This document shows, one piece after another, positions 24,623 through 34,650 of a stretch of 64,000 bases of DNA. The notes under the pieces are model-generated. The model saw only the letters and a program-made list of their open reading frames with translations. It was not told the DNA's origin and did not search any database. The first letter of the stretch is position 1. Every line of letters begins with the position of its first letter. The stretch spans positions 14,971-78,970 of the forward strand of contig NZ_VTAV01000010.1 in the NCBI RefSeq assembly GCF_008180195.1, given 5' to 3'. Position numbers and translations under genes: made by a program. Source of the DNA: Sphingobacterium phlebotomi (GTDB lineage Bacteria; Bacteroidota; Bacteroidia; Sphingobacteriales; Sphingobacteriaceae).

Positions 24623-24630
24623 TAGATTTG
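24623..24630 (+). promoter_or_regulatory. -7 promoter box TAGATTTG for the pyruvate dehydrogenase genes
   Basis: An exact TAnnTTTG with a TTG at 24597-24599, 23 bases upstream. The start codon of pdhA is at 24665, giving a leader of about 28 bases. Confidence 0.65.
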
Positions 24631-24664
24631 TGGTCGGATTAGTTAAGAAATTCAATACTTCAAA

Positions 24665-25660
24665 ATGAGTTCAACACCTATAACAAAAGAAACATACTTA
24701 GAATGGTATAAGTCCATGTTACTTATGCGTAAATTCGAGGAGAAAGCAGGCCAATTATATGGTCAGCAAAAAATCCGCGGATTTTGTCACCTTTACATTG
24801 GTCAGGAAGCTGTCATGGCAGGCACTATTTCTGCTACCAGACCAGATGATTCTGTCATAACATCTTACCGTGATCATGCGCATGCTTTGGCAAAAGGTAT
24901 GTCTGCCAACGAATGTATGGCGGAGCTTTTTGGAAAAGTAACAGGTTGCTCGAAAGGTAAAGGTGGTTCGATGCACTTTTTCTCTAAAGAACATAAAATG
25001 ATGGGAGGACATGGTATCGTTGGCGGACAGATTCCTTTGGGCGCTGGTATTGCTTTTGCCGAACAGTATTTGGGCAATGATAATGTCAACGTATGTTTCA
25101 TGGGGGATGGTGCTGTTCGTCAGGGGGCTTTAAATGAGGCATTTAACATGGCGATGTTGTGGAAATTACCTGTTATTTTTGTGTGTGAGAACAACGGATA
25201 TGCTATGGGTACCTCGGTAAAGCGTACCACAAACATGATGGATATCTACAAGATGGGACATGCTTTTGATATGCCGAGCGCTCCAGTAGATGGAATGGAC
25301 CCGGTGGCTGTACACAATGCTATGGATGAGGCTGTTCAACGTGCTCGTGCAGGTGAAGGACCAACTTTCTTAGAAATTCGTACTTACCGTTATAAGGGGC
25401 ACTCTATGTCAGATCCAGCTAAATACCGTACAAAAGAAGAGTTGGAAGAGTATAAAGGAAAAGATCCATTAATTACCACCAAAGCTGCGATTATGGATAA
25501 TAAATATGCAGACGAGGCATGGTTTAAAGAAGTAGAAGCTGAAGTGAAAAAAGTGGTAGAAGAGGCTGTGAAGTTCGCAGAAGAATCTCCTTATCCAGAT
25601 CCTTCGGCTATCTATGAAGATGTGTATGTACAAGAGGATTATCCTTTTATAAAGGAATGA
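24665..25660 (+). CDS. pdhA: Pyruvate dehydrogenase E1 component, alpha subunit
   Basis: 331 aa. It binds thiamine diphosphate and decarboxylates pyruvate with the beta subunit. The thiamine-binding motif GDGAVRQGALNEAFNMA...CENNGYAMGT is intact near residues 145-180, and RTYRYKGHSMSDPAKYR carries the phosphorylation-loop-like segment of the family. The gene is followed after 44 bases by the E2 gene. The E1 beta and E3 genes are not in this window, so the complex is encoded at more than one locus. Confidence 0.95.
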   Translation: MSSTPITKETYLEWYKSMLLMRKFEEKAGQLYGQQKIRGFCHLYIGQEAVMAGTISATRPDDSVITSYRDHAHALAKGMSANECMAELFGKVTGCSKGKGGSMHFFSKEHKMMGGHGIVGGQIPLGAGIAFAEQYLGNDNVNVCFMGDGAVRQGALNEAFNMAMLWKLPVIFVCENNGYAMGTSVKRTTNMMDIYKMGHAFDMPSAPVDGMDPVAVHNAMDEAVQRARAGEGPTFLEIRTYRYKGHSMSDPAKYRTKEELEEYKGKDPLITTKAAIMDNKYADEAWFKEVEAEVKKVVEEAVKFAEESPYPDPSAIYEDVYVQEDYPFIKE

Positions 25661-25704
25661 TTTAGCGAATTACTTTAACTTAACGATATAATCTACTATA
25701 CAAT

Positions 25705-27357
25705 ATGGCTGAAGTAGTAAGAATGCCGAAAATGAGCGACACCATGACCGAAGGTGTAATTGCTAAATGGCACAAAAAAGTCGGTGATAAGGTAAACTCC
25801 GGTGATTTAGTTGCCGAAGTTGAAACAGATAAAGCAACAATGGATTTTGAATCTTATCAAGAAGGAACATTGTTGTACATAGGCCCAAAGGAAGGTGAGG
25901 CGGTAGCAGTCGATGCTGTAATTGCCGTTTTAGGAGAAGAAGGAGAAGATTACAAAGCCTTATTAGAGGGAGACGGTTCATCTTCTAAAGAGGAAGTTAA
26001 GAAAGAAGACGCTCCAAAAAAGGAAGAAGAAGCTGCTTCAGATGAGGCAGACGACGATTCATCGACCGTTTCCGCGGAAGACTTAGATTGTACAGTTATC
26101 ACGATGCCACTGTTGAGCGATACAATGACAGAGGGGGTAATCGCACAGTGGAACTTCAAGGTAGGAGATGCCATCAAGTCTGATGACGCTATTGCGGATG
26201 TAGAAACAGACAAGGCAACGATGGAAGTAACTGCGTACGCAGAAGGCACATTGTTGTACGTCGGTGTAGAAGCCGGACAAGCGGCGAAAGTGAATGATAT
26301 TATTGCTATCGTTGGTCCAGAGGGTACAGATGTAACACCTTTACTAAAACAGAAATCAAGTGCTCCGGCAAAAGCGTCGAAATCGGAAGAGCCTAAGCAG
26401 GAAAAGGCGGAAACGAAAGAAGAAGTAACAACTTCAACCTCTCCAGCTAGTACATCAGATGATTCGCGCATCAAAGCGTCTCCTTTGGCACGTAAAATTG
26501 CGAAAGATAAAGGTATCAATTTAAATGATGTAAAAGGCTCTGCTGATGGCGGACGGGTCGTCAAGAAGGACGTGGAGAACTTTGTTCCGAAAGCAAAAGA
26601 AGCAACTTCTGCGCCGGCATCTGCTTCTGCAGGTACAGAAGCCAAAACCATAGCCTTACCGCAATATATTGGTGAAGAAAAACATACCGAGCAAAAAGTT
26701 TCGCAAATGCGTAAAACGATTGCTCGCCGATTATCAGAATCCCTATTCACAGCACCGCATTTCTATTTGACTATCTCCGTAGATATGGACAATGCTATCG
26801 AAGCGCGTGGTCAAATTAATACAGTAGCACCAGTGAAGGTGTCTTTCAACGATATCGTTATTAAAGCGGTTGCCGTAGCATTGAAACAACATCCTGCCGT
26901 AAATTCTTCATGGCAAGGTGATACTATTCGTTTTAATGAGCACGTGAATGTAGGTGTAGCGATGGCTGTAGAAGACGGCTTATTGGTGCCGGTTGTACGT
27001 TTTGCTGATGGTAAATCATTGTCTCATATTTCTGCGGAAGTGAAAGAGTATGGTCAGAAAGCGAAAGCGAAGAAATTGCAACCATCAGATTGGGAAGGTT
27101 CAACATTTACCGTGTCCAATTTAGGTATGTTTGGAATAGACGAGTTCACGTCTATTATCAATTCGCCTGATGGTGCTATTCTGTCTGTAGGAGCTATCCA
27201 GCAGGTTCCGGTAGTGAAAAATGGTGTTGTCGTTCCGGGTAATATCATGAAGCTGACACTAGGTTGTGACCACCGCGTGGTTGACGGCGCTACTGGAGCA
27301 GCATTCTTGCAAACATTAAAAGGATTATTAGAAGCGCCAATCAGGCTTTTAGCATAA
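25705..27357 (+). CDS. pdhC: Dihydrolipoamide acetyltransferase (pyruvate dehydrogenase E2)
   Basis: 550 aa. Two N-terminal lipoyl domains have their lipoylated lysines at Lys43 and Lys170, both in VETDKATM. They are joined by acidic and Lys/Glu/Ala-rich linkers. A peripheral-subunit-binding domain starts at about residue 257 (KASPLARKIAKDKGI). The C-terminal catalytic domain carries His523 and Asp527 in CDHRVVDGATGA. It transfers acetyl groups to CoA. Translation follows pdhA, and a terminator follows 30 bases after the stop. Confidence 0.96.
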   Translation: MAEVVRMPKMSDTMTEGVIAKWHKKVGDKVNSGDLVAEVETDKATMDFESYQEGTLLYIGPKEGEAVAVDAVIAVLGEEGEDYKALLEGDGSSSKEEVKKEDAPKKEEEAASDEADDDSSTVSAEDLDCTVITMPLLSDTMTEGVIAQWNFKVGDAIKSDDAIADVETDKATMEVTAYAEGTLLYVGVEAGQAAKVNDIIAIVGPEGTDVTPLLKQKSSAPAKASKSEEPKQEKAETKEEVTTSTSPASTSDDSRIKASPLARKIAKDKGINLNDVKGSADGGRVVKKDVENFVPKAKEATSAPASASAGTEAKTIALPQYIGEEKHTEQKVSQMRKTIARRLSESLFTAPHFYLTISVDMDNAIEARGQINTVAPVKVSFNDIVIKAVAVALKQHPAVNSSWQGDTIRFNEHVNVGVAMAVEDGLLVPVVRFADGKSLSHISAEVKEYGQKAKAKKLQPSDWEGSTFTVSNLGMFGIDEFTSIINSPDGAILSVGAIQQVPVVKNGVVVPGNIMKLTLGCDHRVVDGATGAAFLQTLKGLLEAPIRLLA

Positions 27358-27386
27358 CGTAAGTGTTTTAATAATTACAATACAGG

Positions 27387-27417
27387 AAAGGACATCTACA
27401 TAGCGATGTCCTTTTTT
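27387..27417 (+). terminator. Terminator of the pdhA-pdhC operon
   Basis: AAAGGACATC (27387-27396) pairs with GATGTCCTTT (27405-27414) around an 8-nt loop, followed by T's to 27417. Confidence 0.88.
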
Positions 27418-27521
27418 ATGTAAACGATAAAGAATAATTCTTGATTTTTCCTTTAATAAATATTAATTTGGATCGGTAACATTTATTTAATTAAACCGTA
27501 ACATATCGGAGAGGTAGTTCA

Positions 27522-28718
27522 GTGAGTACACATTTTTTGAAGATCTTAATTATCAGTTTAATTGCCGGTTTGGTATCTTGTTCTTCGCCGGCGGCGAAAC
27601 AAAAGAAAATAGAGCAGAAACAGCAAAAGCAACAAGAGAAGGACAGTATTGCGTTGGTCTATAATCCAGCAGATGCAGATCCTGAAATAGATGCTTTTAT
27701 GCAGAATTTACATCGGAAATCGGCTTTTAATGGAAACGTATTGATCGCTAAAAAGGGTAAAATAATTTACCAAAATACATTTGGATGGGCAGATTATCTG
27801 CATAAGGATAGCTTGAAGATTACGTCGAAATTTGAGTTGGCTTCGGTTTCCAAACCGTTGACGGCATTAGGGGTACTGAAATTGGTGGAGGAGGAGAAAT
27901 TGAGGTTGGATCAGACGGTGAACAATTTTTTTTCGGATTTTCCATATCCGGACATTACCATACAAATGTTGTTGAGCCATCGTAGTGGTCTTCCGAATTA
28001 TATTTATTTTTCGGAGGACGCTTGGAAGGACAGGACGAAAGCGATGAGCAACATGGATGCGATGGATTTATTGATTGAGCACAAGCCTATGCGGTACGGA
28101 GCTCCTGATGGACGTTTTCATTACAATAATTCCAACTTTATGGTGCTGGCGTCTATTATAGAAAAAGTAACCGGGCAGGATTTTGCAGTGTATATGAAAG
28201 AATCGATTTTTGATCCAGCAGGTATGAAAAATACAGCCGTATTGTCCAAAGCAGTTTACGATAAAATTCCGACGGATGTTGTTGGTCACGATAGAGTGTG
28301 GCGGAGATCGGTCGTACAAAACTATTTGGATGGACCTGTTGGAGATAAAGGCATTTACAGTACTGTGCAGGATTTATTCTTGCTCGACATCGCGTTAAAA
28401 GAGGGAAGAGTGATCGGAGAGGCCATGCTAGATTCTGCTTATGTGCCTCGTAGTGACGCAAGACGCAGTCTTTTTAGCTATGGGTATGGTTGGCGAACAT
28501 TTTCGCCCCAAGAAGCTCAAATAGTTTATCATACAGGATGGTGGCACGGATTTCGCAATCTATATGTGCGGGATTTGACAAACGATATTACGATTGTCCT
28601 ATTGTCCAATATGGTGAATGGTAGTTTGGTAAAACTGGACGGCTTGTATAAAATTTTGAAGATGCCTGTTTTAAGGCAAAACGCTTATAATGCAAATGGT
28701 GATTTTATTGTCAACTAA
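27522..28718 (+). CDS. Serine hydrolase of the beta-lactamase (class C-like) family, lipoprotein
   Basis: 398 aa, GTG start at 27522, preceded by GGAGAGG, an unusually good Shine-Dalgarno for this window. A lipobox GLVSC (Cys20) predicts a lipoprotein, followed by a Lys/Gln-rich linker. Catalytic motifs: SxxK as Ser108-Val-Ser-Lys111, YxN as Tyr201-Asn-Asn203, and HTG (337-339) in place of KTG. This fits penicillin-binding or esterase-like enzymes such as D-aminopeptidases or EstB; beta-lactam hydrolysis cannot be inferred. Ends 14 bases before the CoA-binding gene, so they are likely co-transcribed. Confidence 0.9.
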   Translation: MSTHFLKILIISLIAGLVSCSSPAAKQKKIEQKQQKQQEKDSIALVYNPADADPEIDAFMQNLHRKSAFNGNVLIAKKGKIIYQNTFGWADYLHKDSLKITSKFELASVSKPLTALGVLKLVEEEKLRLDQTVNNFFSDFPYPDITIQMLLSHRSGLPNYIYFSEDAWKDRTKAMSNMDAMDLLIEHKPMRYGAPDGRFHYNNSNFMVLASIIEKVTGQDFAVYMKESIFDPAGMKNTAVLSKAVYDKIPTDVVGHDRVWRRSVVQNYLDGPVGDKGIYSTVQDLFLLDIALKEGRVIGEAMLDSAYVPRSDARRSLFSYGYGWRTFSPQEAQIVYHTGWWHGFRNLYVRDLTNDITIVLLSNMVNGSLVKLDGLYKILKMPVLRQNAYNANGDFIVN

Positions 28719-28732
28719 CTTATGTTCAATTT

Positions 28733-29092
28733 ATGAAGAAGACACTTATTGTTGGTGCGAGTAATAATCCAGCTCGGTACGCTTATTTGGTAGCAAATAA
28801 ATTGGTTCGTAAAGGATACCCTATTGTGAATGTAGGAAGGAAAAAGGGTAAAGTGGCGGGCGTTGATATAGAGAATATGGACGATATCCATACCGATATT
28901 GATACGATTACGCTGTATGTTGGTCCACAGAATCAATCCATTTATTATGATTATATTTTGCAAACAAAACCTAAGCGCGTGATTTTTAATCCTGGTACCG
29001 AAAATGACGAGCTTAAACAGAAGCTTGAAGCAGCTGGGATTGAAACGGTCGAAGCCTGTACACTCGTGATGCTGAATACAGAACAGTATTAA
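28733..29092 (+). CDS. CoA-binding domain protein (YccU-type)
   Basis: 119 aa Rossmann-like CoA-binding domain: TLIVGASNNPARYAYLVANKL at the N-terminus, the KGYPIVNVGRK turn, LYVGPQNQS, and VIFNPGTEND...VEACTLVML at the end. This is the CoA_binding_2 family (YccU). Function in metabolism is not known. It is the last gene before the ribosomal cluster promoter. Confidence 0.9.
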   Translation: MKKTLIVGASNNPARYAYLVANKLVRKGYPIVNVGRKKGKVAGVDIENMDDIHTDIDTITLYVGPQNQSIYYDYILQTKPKRVIFNPGTENDELKQKLEAAGIETVEACTLVMLNTEQY

Positions 29093-29221
29093 GTATTACC
29101 ACTATTCGGAACTCATTTTTCACGAACAACAAATGTGATACGTTATTTGCGGGAGTAAATAGTAACGAGATGTTGTAAGGGGTAAAAAAGTTTAGGTAAT
29201 AAAAAAATAATCCGCTAACTA

Positions 29222-29252
29222 TTTGATACTTATAAAAAACTTTCTACCTTTG
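29222..29252 (+). promoter_or_regulatory. Strong promoter of the ribosomal protein cluster (TTTG-N19-TACCTTTG)
   Basis: TTTG at 29222-29225, a 19-base spacer and TACCTTTG at 29245-29252 match both halves of the Bacteroidota housekeeping promoter with ideal spacing. It is the best promoter in the window and starts the cluster at rplC. Confidence 0.85.
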
Positions 29253-29257
29253 CAATC

Positions 29258-29329
29258 CCTTTATGGGGGAAGTGTGTCTTGAGCGAAGCCCTACTGCTTC
29301 GATGGACGATTAATTAATTTATTTATAAG
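29258..29329 (+). promoter_or_regulatory. 5' leader of rplC with hairpin, candidate autoregulatory site
   Basis: A leader of about 70 bases holds the hairpin CGAAGC-N6-GCTTCG (about 29284-29301), with GGGGGAAGTGTGTC just before it. Ribosomal operon leaders are often bound by an encoded protein such as L4; nothing here proves it. The leader has no T tract after the stem. Confidence 0.4.
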
Positions 29330-29947
29330 ATGTCAGGAATTATTGGTAAAAAAGTAGGAATGACCAGCCTGTTCGATGCGGAAGGGAAGAATATCCCTTG
29401 TACAGTAATTGAGGCTGGGCCGTGCGTGGTTACGCATATACGTACGGTAGAAAAGGATGGCTACTCGGCTGTTCAGCTTGGCTATGATGATGCCAAAGAA
29501 AAGAACACGACCGCTCCTTTAAAAGGACACTTTGCAAAAGCAGGGGTTAGTCCTAAGCGTAAGCTAGTTGAATTCAAACATTTTGAAGATGAGAAGCAAC
29601 TAGGTGAAACAGTGGATGTCACTATCTTTGAAGAAGGCGAGTATGTTGATGTAGTTGGTACTTCAAAAGGTAAAGGCTTCCAAGGTGTAATGAAGCGTCA
29701 CGGATTTGGTGGTGTAGGTGGTGCGACTCACGGTCAGCACAACAGGCTACGCGCTCCAGGTTCATTAGGAGCAGCTTCATGGCCTTCCCGTGTATTCAAA
29801 GGAAAACGCATGGCAGGCCGCACAGGTGGTGACAGAGTAAAGATTCAAAATCTACAAGTTTTGAAAATTTATCCTGAGCAAAACCTTATTGTTGTTAATG
29901 GTTCCGTTCCCGGAGCTAAAGGTTCTTATGTAATCGTAGACAAATAG
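29330..29947 (+). CDS. rplC: 50S ribosomal protein L3
   Basis: 205 aa, the first gene of the cluster. It begins [14 protein letters not shown] and has the conserved [17 protein letters not shown] and [21 protein letters not shown] segments that reach the peptidyl-transferase region. In most bacteria rpsJ (S10) precedes rplC directly; here the upstream neighbour is a CoA-binding protein gene and rplC has its own promoter. Confidence 0.98.
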   Translation: MSGIIGKKVGMTSLFDAEGKNIPCTVIEAGPCVVTHIRTVEKDGYSAVQLGYDDAKEKNTTAPLKGHFAKAGVSPKRKLVEFKHFEDEKQLGETVDVTIFEEGEYVDVVGTSKGKGFQGVMKRHGFGGVGGATHGQHNRLRAPGSLGAASWPSRVFKGKRMAGRTGGDRVKIQNLQVLKIYPEQNLIVVNGSVPGAKGSYVIVDK

Positions 29948-29954
29948 TAGAGAG

Positions 29955-30584
29955 ATGGAAGTTAATGTATTAAATTTATCAGGTAAAGAAACAGGTGCCA
30001 AGGTGCAGCTTCCTGAGTCAGTATTCGGCGTAGAGCCAAACGACCATGCGATCTATTTGGATGTGAAACAATACCTAGCGAACCAACGCCAAGGAACACA
30101 CAAATCTAAACAACGTAACGAAATCGCGGGTTCTACTCGTAAATTACACAAACAAAAAGGTACTGGTGGTGCCCGTGCGGGTTCTATCAAATCTCCATTG
30201 TTTAATGGTGGTGGTCGTGTATTTGGTCCACAACCTCGTGACTATTCGTTCAAATTGAACAAAAAGTTGAAGCAGGTGGCCCGCAAGTCTGCATTGAGCT
30301 ACAAAGCAAAAGAGAACAACATTTTAGTATTGGACGAAGTAAACTTCGATGCAATCAAAACCAAAAGCTATGTGTCGTTGATCAATGCATTAAACTGTGC
30401 CGATGAGAAAACACTTCTCGTATTGCCAGCAGAAAACAAGAACGTTTATTTATCAAGCAGAAACTTGAAGAAAACAAAAGTTATTATTGCAGCAGAATTA
30501 AATACGTACGACGTATTGAACGCTACCAAACTTTTGTTGACGGCAGATTCTGTTAAAACTTTGGAGGAAGCATTCGCTAAGTAA
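29955..30584 (+). CDS. rplD: 50S ribosomal protein L4
   Basis: 209 aa. The tunnel-lining loop is visible as [23 protein letters not shown], followed by the [12 protein letters not shown] segment. L4 is the autoregulator of the S10 operon in E. coli and could act on the rplC leader here (inference). Seven bases separate it from rplC. Confidence 0.98.
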   Translation: MEVNVLNLSGKETGAKVQLPESVFGVEPNDHAIYLDVKQYLANQRQGTHKSKQRNEIAGSTRKLHKQKGTGGARAGSIKSPLFNGGGRVFGPQPRDYSFKLNKKLKQVARKSALSYKAKENNILVLDEVNFDAIKTKSYVSLINALNCADEKTLLVLPAENKNVYLSSRNLKKTKVIIAAELNTYDVLNATKLLLTADSVKTLEEAFAK

Positions 30585-30585
30585 T

Positions 30586-30876
30586 ATGGAAATTATCAAA
30601 AAACCTATTTTAACTGAGAAAGCTTCGTTATTGACGGAGAAACTAAACCGTTATGCTTTCAAGGTTGACCACAGAGCTAATAAAATCCAGATTAAACAAG
30701 CTGTTGAAGAAATGTTCGGTGTGACTGTTTTGGCAGTCAACACAGCGGTTGTTGCAGGTAAAGCAAAAAGCCGTTATACAAAAGCAGGCTTTGTATCCGG
30801 AAGAGCTCCTAAATATAAAAAAGCCATCATCACAGTGAAAGATGGTGAAACTATTGACTTTTACAGTACACTATAA
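30586..30876 (+). CDS. rplW: 50S ribosomal protein L23
   Basis: 96 aa. It starts IIKKPILTEKASLL and has the KIQIKQAVEEMFGV helix. It lies at the tunnel exit, where trigger factor and the signal recognition particle dock. Starts one base after the rplD stop. Confidence 0.97.
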   Translation: MEIIKKPILTEKASLLTEKLNRYAFKVDHRANKIQIKQAVEEMFGVTVLAVNTAVVAGKAKSRYTKAGFVSGRAPKYKKAIITVKDGETIDFYSTL

Positions 30877-30882
30877 TAAGAA

Positions 30883-31709
<827 letters not shown>

Positions 31710-31710
<1 letters not shown>

Positions 31711-31976
31711 TGGCTCGTTCAATTAAAAAAGGTCCTTATATCGATCACAACTTAGAAAGAAAAGTTCTTTCTATGAATGAAACAAACAAAAAATCAGTAA
31801 TCAAAACATGGTCTCGTAGATCAATGATTTCACCTGATTTTGTTGGTCATACCTTCGCAGTGCACAACGGGAACAAATTCATTCCTGTTTATGTAACAGA
31901 AAATATGGTTGGTCACAAGCTTGGTGAATTCGCGCCTACGCGTACATTCAAAGGCCACGCAGAAAAGAAAAAATAA
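31710..31976 (+). CDS. rpsS: 30S ribosomal protein S19
   Basis: 88 aa. It begins [15 protein letters not shown] and includes the conserved [22 protein letters not shown]. It sits in the small-subunit head. Translationally coupled to rplB by a one-base overlap. Confidence 0.98.
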
Positions 31977-31983
31977 TTAGGTA

Positions 31984-32415
31984 ATGGAAGCAACAAAAAA
32001 ACTCAAAAAATCTGTCTTAATCAGACAGCGCAAAGAGCAGGAAAAAGCTCAAGTAGGAGGAGCTTCTACTGCCAAGTTATTGAACTGCCCTACTTCACCG
32101 CGTAAAATGCGTTTAGTGGTAGATCTTATTCGTGGCGAAAAAGTGGAATCGGCTCTTTACATCTTGAAACACTCTGGAAAAGAAGCTGCTGCTCGTGTTG
32201 AGAAATTATTATTATCAGCTATCAAAAACTGGGAAACAAAGAATGAAGGTGTTTCTTTGGAAGACAGCGCTTTGTATGTAAAAGAAATCCAAGTAGGAGG
32301 AGGTCGTCAATTGAAAAGATTGCGTCCAGCTCCACAGGGTCGTGGCTATAGAATTCGTAAACGTTCAAACCATGTAACTTTGGTAGTAGATAGTTTAAAT
32401 AACGTAAACAACTAA
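31984..32415 (+). CDS. rplV: 50S ribosomal protein L22
   Basis: 143 aa, a little longer than the usual 110-120 because of an N-terminal extension of about 25 residues (Lys/Gln/Glu-rich) before the core [18 protein letters not shown]. The tunnel loop [23 protein letters not shown] is intact; mutations in this loop give macrolide resistance in other bacteria, and no such change is evident here. Confidence 0.96.
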   Translation: MEATKKLKKSVLIRQRKEQEKAQVGGASTAKLLNCPTSPRKMRLVVDLIRGEKVESALYILKHSGKEAAARVEKLLLSAIKNWETKNEGVSLEDSALYVKEIQVGGGRQLKRLRPAPQGRGYRIRKRSNHVTLVVDSLNNVNN

Positions 32416-32427
32416 TTTATTATAAGA

Positions 32428-33216
32428 ATGGGACAAAAAGCAAATCCAATAGGTAGCAGATTAGGGATCATCAAAGGATGGGACTCTAATTGGTTCGGAG
32501 GCAACAACTATTCTGATAAGTTGGTTGAGGACGAAAAAATCAGAAAATATCTTTCTGTACGTATCGCAAAAGGAGGGGTAGCAAAGGTTGTTATTGAAAG
32601 AACTTTGAAACGCATCACGGTTACTATCCATACGGCTCGTCCGGGAATCGTGATCGGTAAAGGTGGTCAAGAAGTTGACAAGATTAAAGAAGAGTTGAAA
32701 AAACTGACAAAAAAAGACGTTCAAATCAACATCTTCGAAATCAAACGCCCAGAGCTTGATGCGAAATTGGTAGCAGAAGGTATTGCTAAACAATTAGAAG
32801 CACGTATTTCATTCCGTCGTGCAATGAAAACGGCGATAGCTTCAACCATGCGTATGGGTGCTGAAGGTATCAAGGTAATGTGTTCAGGTCGTTTGGGCGG
32901 TGCTGAAATGGCGCGTACCGAACAATATAAAGAAGGAAGAACTCCTTTGCACACATTCCGTGCCGACATCGACTATGCATTAGCAGAAGCGTTGACTACT
33001 TACGGTAAAATCGGTGTGAAAGTTTGGATCTGTAAAGGCGAAGTTTACGGTAAACGTGATCTATCTCCTAATATCGGACAAACGTCAAACACGAAAACCC
33101 GTGGCGGAAACGAAGGCGGTGGTGATCGTCGTGATAACCGTAAAGGCGGTGGACGTGGTGGAAACCGTGGTGGAAACAACCGTGGCGGAAACCGGGGTGG
33201 TTCAAACAGAGGATAA
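32428..33216 (+). CDS. rpsC: 30S ribosomal protein S3 with long Gly/Arg/Asn-rich tail
   Basis: 262 aa. The KH domain segment [17 protein letters not shown] and the C-terminal domain [17 protein letters not shown] are typical. After about residue 225 the protein ends in a 35-residue tail of [11 protein letters not shown]-type repeats. S3 lines the mRNA entry tunnel; Gly/Arg-rich tails bind RNA elsewhere, so an extra RNA contact is possible (inference). Confidence 0.97.
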   Translation: MGQKANPIGSRLGIIKGWDSNWFGGNNYSDKLVEDEKIRKYLSVRIAKGGVAKVVIERTLKRITVTIHTARPGIVIGKGGQEVDKIKEELKKLTKKDVQINIFEIKRPELDAKLVAEGIAKQLEARISFRRAMKTAIASTMRMGAEGIKVMCSGRLGGAEMARTEQYKEGRTPLHTFRADIDYALAEALTTYGKIGVKVWICKGEVYGKRDLSPNIGQTSNTKTRGGNEGGGDRRDNRKGGGRGGNRGGNNRGGNRGGSNRG

Positions 33217-33240
33217 TTAGTTTAATAGATTAAAACAGAT

Positions 33241-33258
33241 ATCCGCCAGGTGGCGGAT
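33241..33258 (+). other. Intercistronic hairpin ATCCGCC-N4-GGCGGAT
   Basis: A perfect 7-bp GC-rich stem with a four-base loop in the 58-base gap between rpsC and rplP. It has no T run, so it is more likely an mRNA processing or stability element than a terminator. Confidence 0.5.
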
Positions 33259-33274
33259 TAAATAAAATACGAAC

Positions 33275-33697
33275 ATGTTACAGCCAAAAAGAACGAAGTT
33301 CAGAAAGATGCAGAAAGGCCGCATGAAAGGTAACGCTTCTCGTGGAGCGGAGTTAGCTTTCGGTTCTTTCGGTATCAAGTCAATGGAGCCAGCATGGATC
33401 ACCAGCCGCCAGATTGAGGCTGCACGTATCGCCGTAACACGTTATATGAAACGTGAAGGTCAAGTGTGGATCCGTATTTTCCCTGACAAACCTGTTACCA
33501 AGAAGCCTGCAGAGGTACGTATGGGTAAAGGTAAGGGTGCTCCTGAATACTGGGTAGCCGTAGTGCGTCCAGGCCGTATGTTATTTGAAGCAGAAGGGGT
33601 GCCTTTGGAAATTGCCAAAGAAGCATTGCGTTTAGCTGCTCAAAAATTACCGGTTCAAACAAAATTTGTTATACGTAGAGACTACGTAGAAGCATAA
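33275..33697 (+). CDS. rplP: 50S ribosomal protein L16
   Basis: 140 aa. It starts [18 protein letters not shown] and includes the [18 protein letters not shown] segment near residue 80, which carries the arginine hydroxylated in E. coli. Complete and of standard length. Confidence 0.98.
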   Translation: MLQPKRTKFRKMQKGRMKGNASRGAELAFGSFGIKSMEPAWITSRQIEAARIAVTRYMKREGQVWIRIFPDKPVTKKPAEVRMGKGKGAPEYWVAVVRPGRMLFEAEGVPLEIAKEALRLAAQKLPVQTKFVIRRDYVEA

Positions 33698-33710
33698 ACG
33701 TTGGTAATGT

Positions 33711-33766
33711 CAATTGGTTTGGGTTTTGTGGCCGTTACCCATAAGATCTTGCATAAACCCTATTGA
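33711..33766 (+). other. Structured RNA gap between rplP and rpmC
   Basis: Within the 94-base gap, CAAT and GGGTTT (33711-33726) can pair with AAACCC and ATTG (33755-33765), enclosing an internal GGT...ACC pairing. Such long gaps are unusual in a ribosomal cluster. No T tract follows, so it may be a regulatory or processing structure. Confidence 0.3.
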
Positions 33767-33791
33767 TAACCCGACACAACACTGAAAGAAA

Positions 33792-34010
33792 ATGAAGAAT
33801 TCAGAAATTATCGAATTATCACAAGAGGAACTTACAGCTCGTCTCGTACAAGAGAAAGCTGCTCTTAACAAGTTGAAATTTGCACATGCTGTTTCCGCGA
33901 TAGAGAACCCTAATGCGATCAAAGCAGCGCGCAAGACTATCGCTCGTATCTCTACAGAGATTTCAAGACGTAGAATTGCTGCGGAATCCGAAACAGCCTC
34001 TGAGGCATAA
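33792..34010 (+). CDS. rpmC: 50S ribosomal protein L29
   Basis: 72 aa, two helices: IIELSQEELTARLVQEKAALNKLKFAH and the NPNAIKAARKTIARISTEIS segment, as in L29. It sits by the tunnel exit. Start chosen at the ATG after GAAAGAAA. Confidence 0.95.
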   Translation: MKNSEIIELSQEELTARLVQEKAALNKLKFAHAVSAIENPNAIKAARKTIARISTEISRRRIAAESETASEA

Positions 34011-34025
34011 ATGTAAAGTCGAAAA

Positions 34026-34280
34026 ATGGAAAGAAATTTAAGAAAAACAAGAATCGGCTTGGTAGTTAGCAACAAGATGGACAAATCTATCGTAGTAGCT
34101 GTTGAACGTAAAGTGAAACACCCTATCTATGGTAAGTTCGTGAAAAAAACTACCAAATTTAAAGCTCATGACGAAACTAATACCTGCGGTATCGGCGATA
34201 CGGTATTAATCATGGAAACACGTCCGCTGAGTAAGACAAAGAACTGGAGATTGGTTGAAATATTAGAAAGGGCTAAATAA
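34026..34280 (+). CDS. rpsQ: 30S ribosomal protein S17
   Basis: 84 aa. It begins [22 protein letters not shown] and includes the conserved [19 protein letters not shown], the OB-fold core. Stop overlaps the rplN start by one base (TAATG). Confidence 0.97.
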   Translation: MERNLRKTRIGLVVSNKMDKSIVVAVERKVKHPIYGKFVKKTTKFKAHDETNTCGIGDTVLIMETRPLSKTKNWRLVEILERAK

Positions 34281-34648
34281 TGGTACAACAGGAATCAAGA
34301 TTAAATGTAGCCGACAACTCCGGAGCTAAAGAGGTTTTAGTAATCCGTGTATTAGGCGGCACGCGTAAGCGTTATGCATCTATCGGTGATAAAGTTGTTG
34401 TTACCGTGAAAAGCGCTTTACCTTCAGGAAACGTGAAGAAAGGAACCGTTTCTAAAGCAGTAGTCGTACGTACGAAAAAAGAAATCCGTCGTAAAGATGG
34501 TTCTTACATCCGTTTCGATGACAATGCTGCTGTATTGTTAAATAATAACGATGAACCACGCGGAACACGTATCTTCGGCCCAGTAGCTCGGGAATTACGT
34601 GAGAAGCAGTTCATGAAAATTGTATCACTAGCACCGGAGGTTCTATAA
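34280..34648 (+). CDS. rplN: 50S ribosomal protein L14
   Basis: 122 aa. It starts [20 protein letters not shown] and ends [16 protein letters not shown] as in most bacteria. The [18 protein letters not shown] strand is present. Part of the subunit-interface bridge region. Confidence 0.98.
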   Translation: MVQQESRLNVADNSGAKEVLVIRVLGGTRKRYASIGDKVVVTVKSALPSGNVKKGTVSKAVVVRTKKEIRRKDGSYIRFDDNAAVLLNNNDEPRGTRIFGPVARELREKQFMKIVSLAPEVL

Positions 34649-34650
34649 TT

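Noticed and set aside
25950..26750. A 266-aa minus-strand ORF inside the E2 gene.
   Set aside because: It is the mirror of the low-complexity lipoyl-linker coding region, rich in Ser and Ala with no domain; the E2 frame is fully supported.
27507..27545. Sequence GAGAGGTAGTTCAGTGAGTA before the serine hydrolase resembles a tRNA acceptor and D-arm.
   Set aside because: No anticodon arm, T-arm (GGTTCGA) or 3' acceptor strand follows; the downstream region is coding. GGAGAGG is better read as a ribosome-binding site.
29093..29221. Possible terminator or small gene between the CoA-binding gene and the ribosomal promoter.
   Set aside because: No stem followed by a T tract and no ORF of useful length was found.
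32428..33216. GGNRGG repeats at the end of rpsC as a DNA repeat or frameshift.
   Set aside because: The frame stays open and the tail ends at a normal stop; the repeat is a protein low-complexity tail, not a DNA array.
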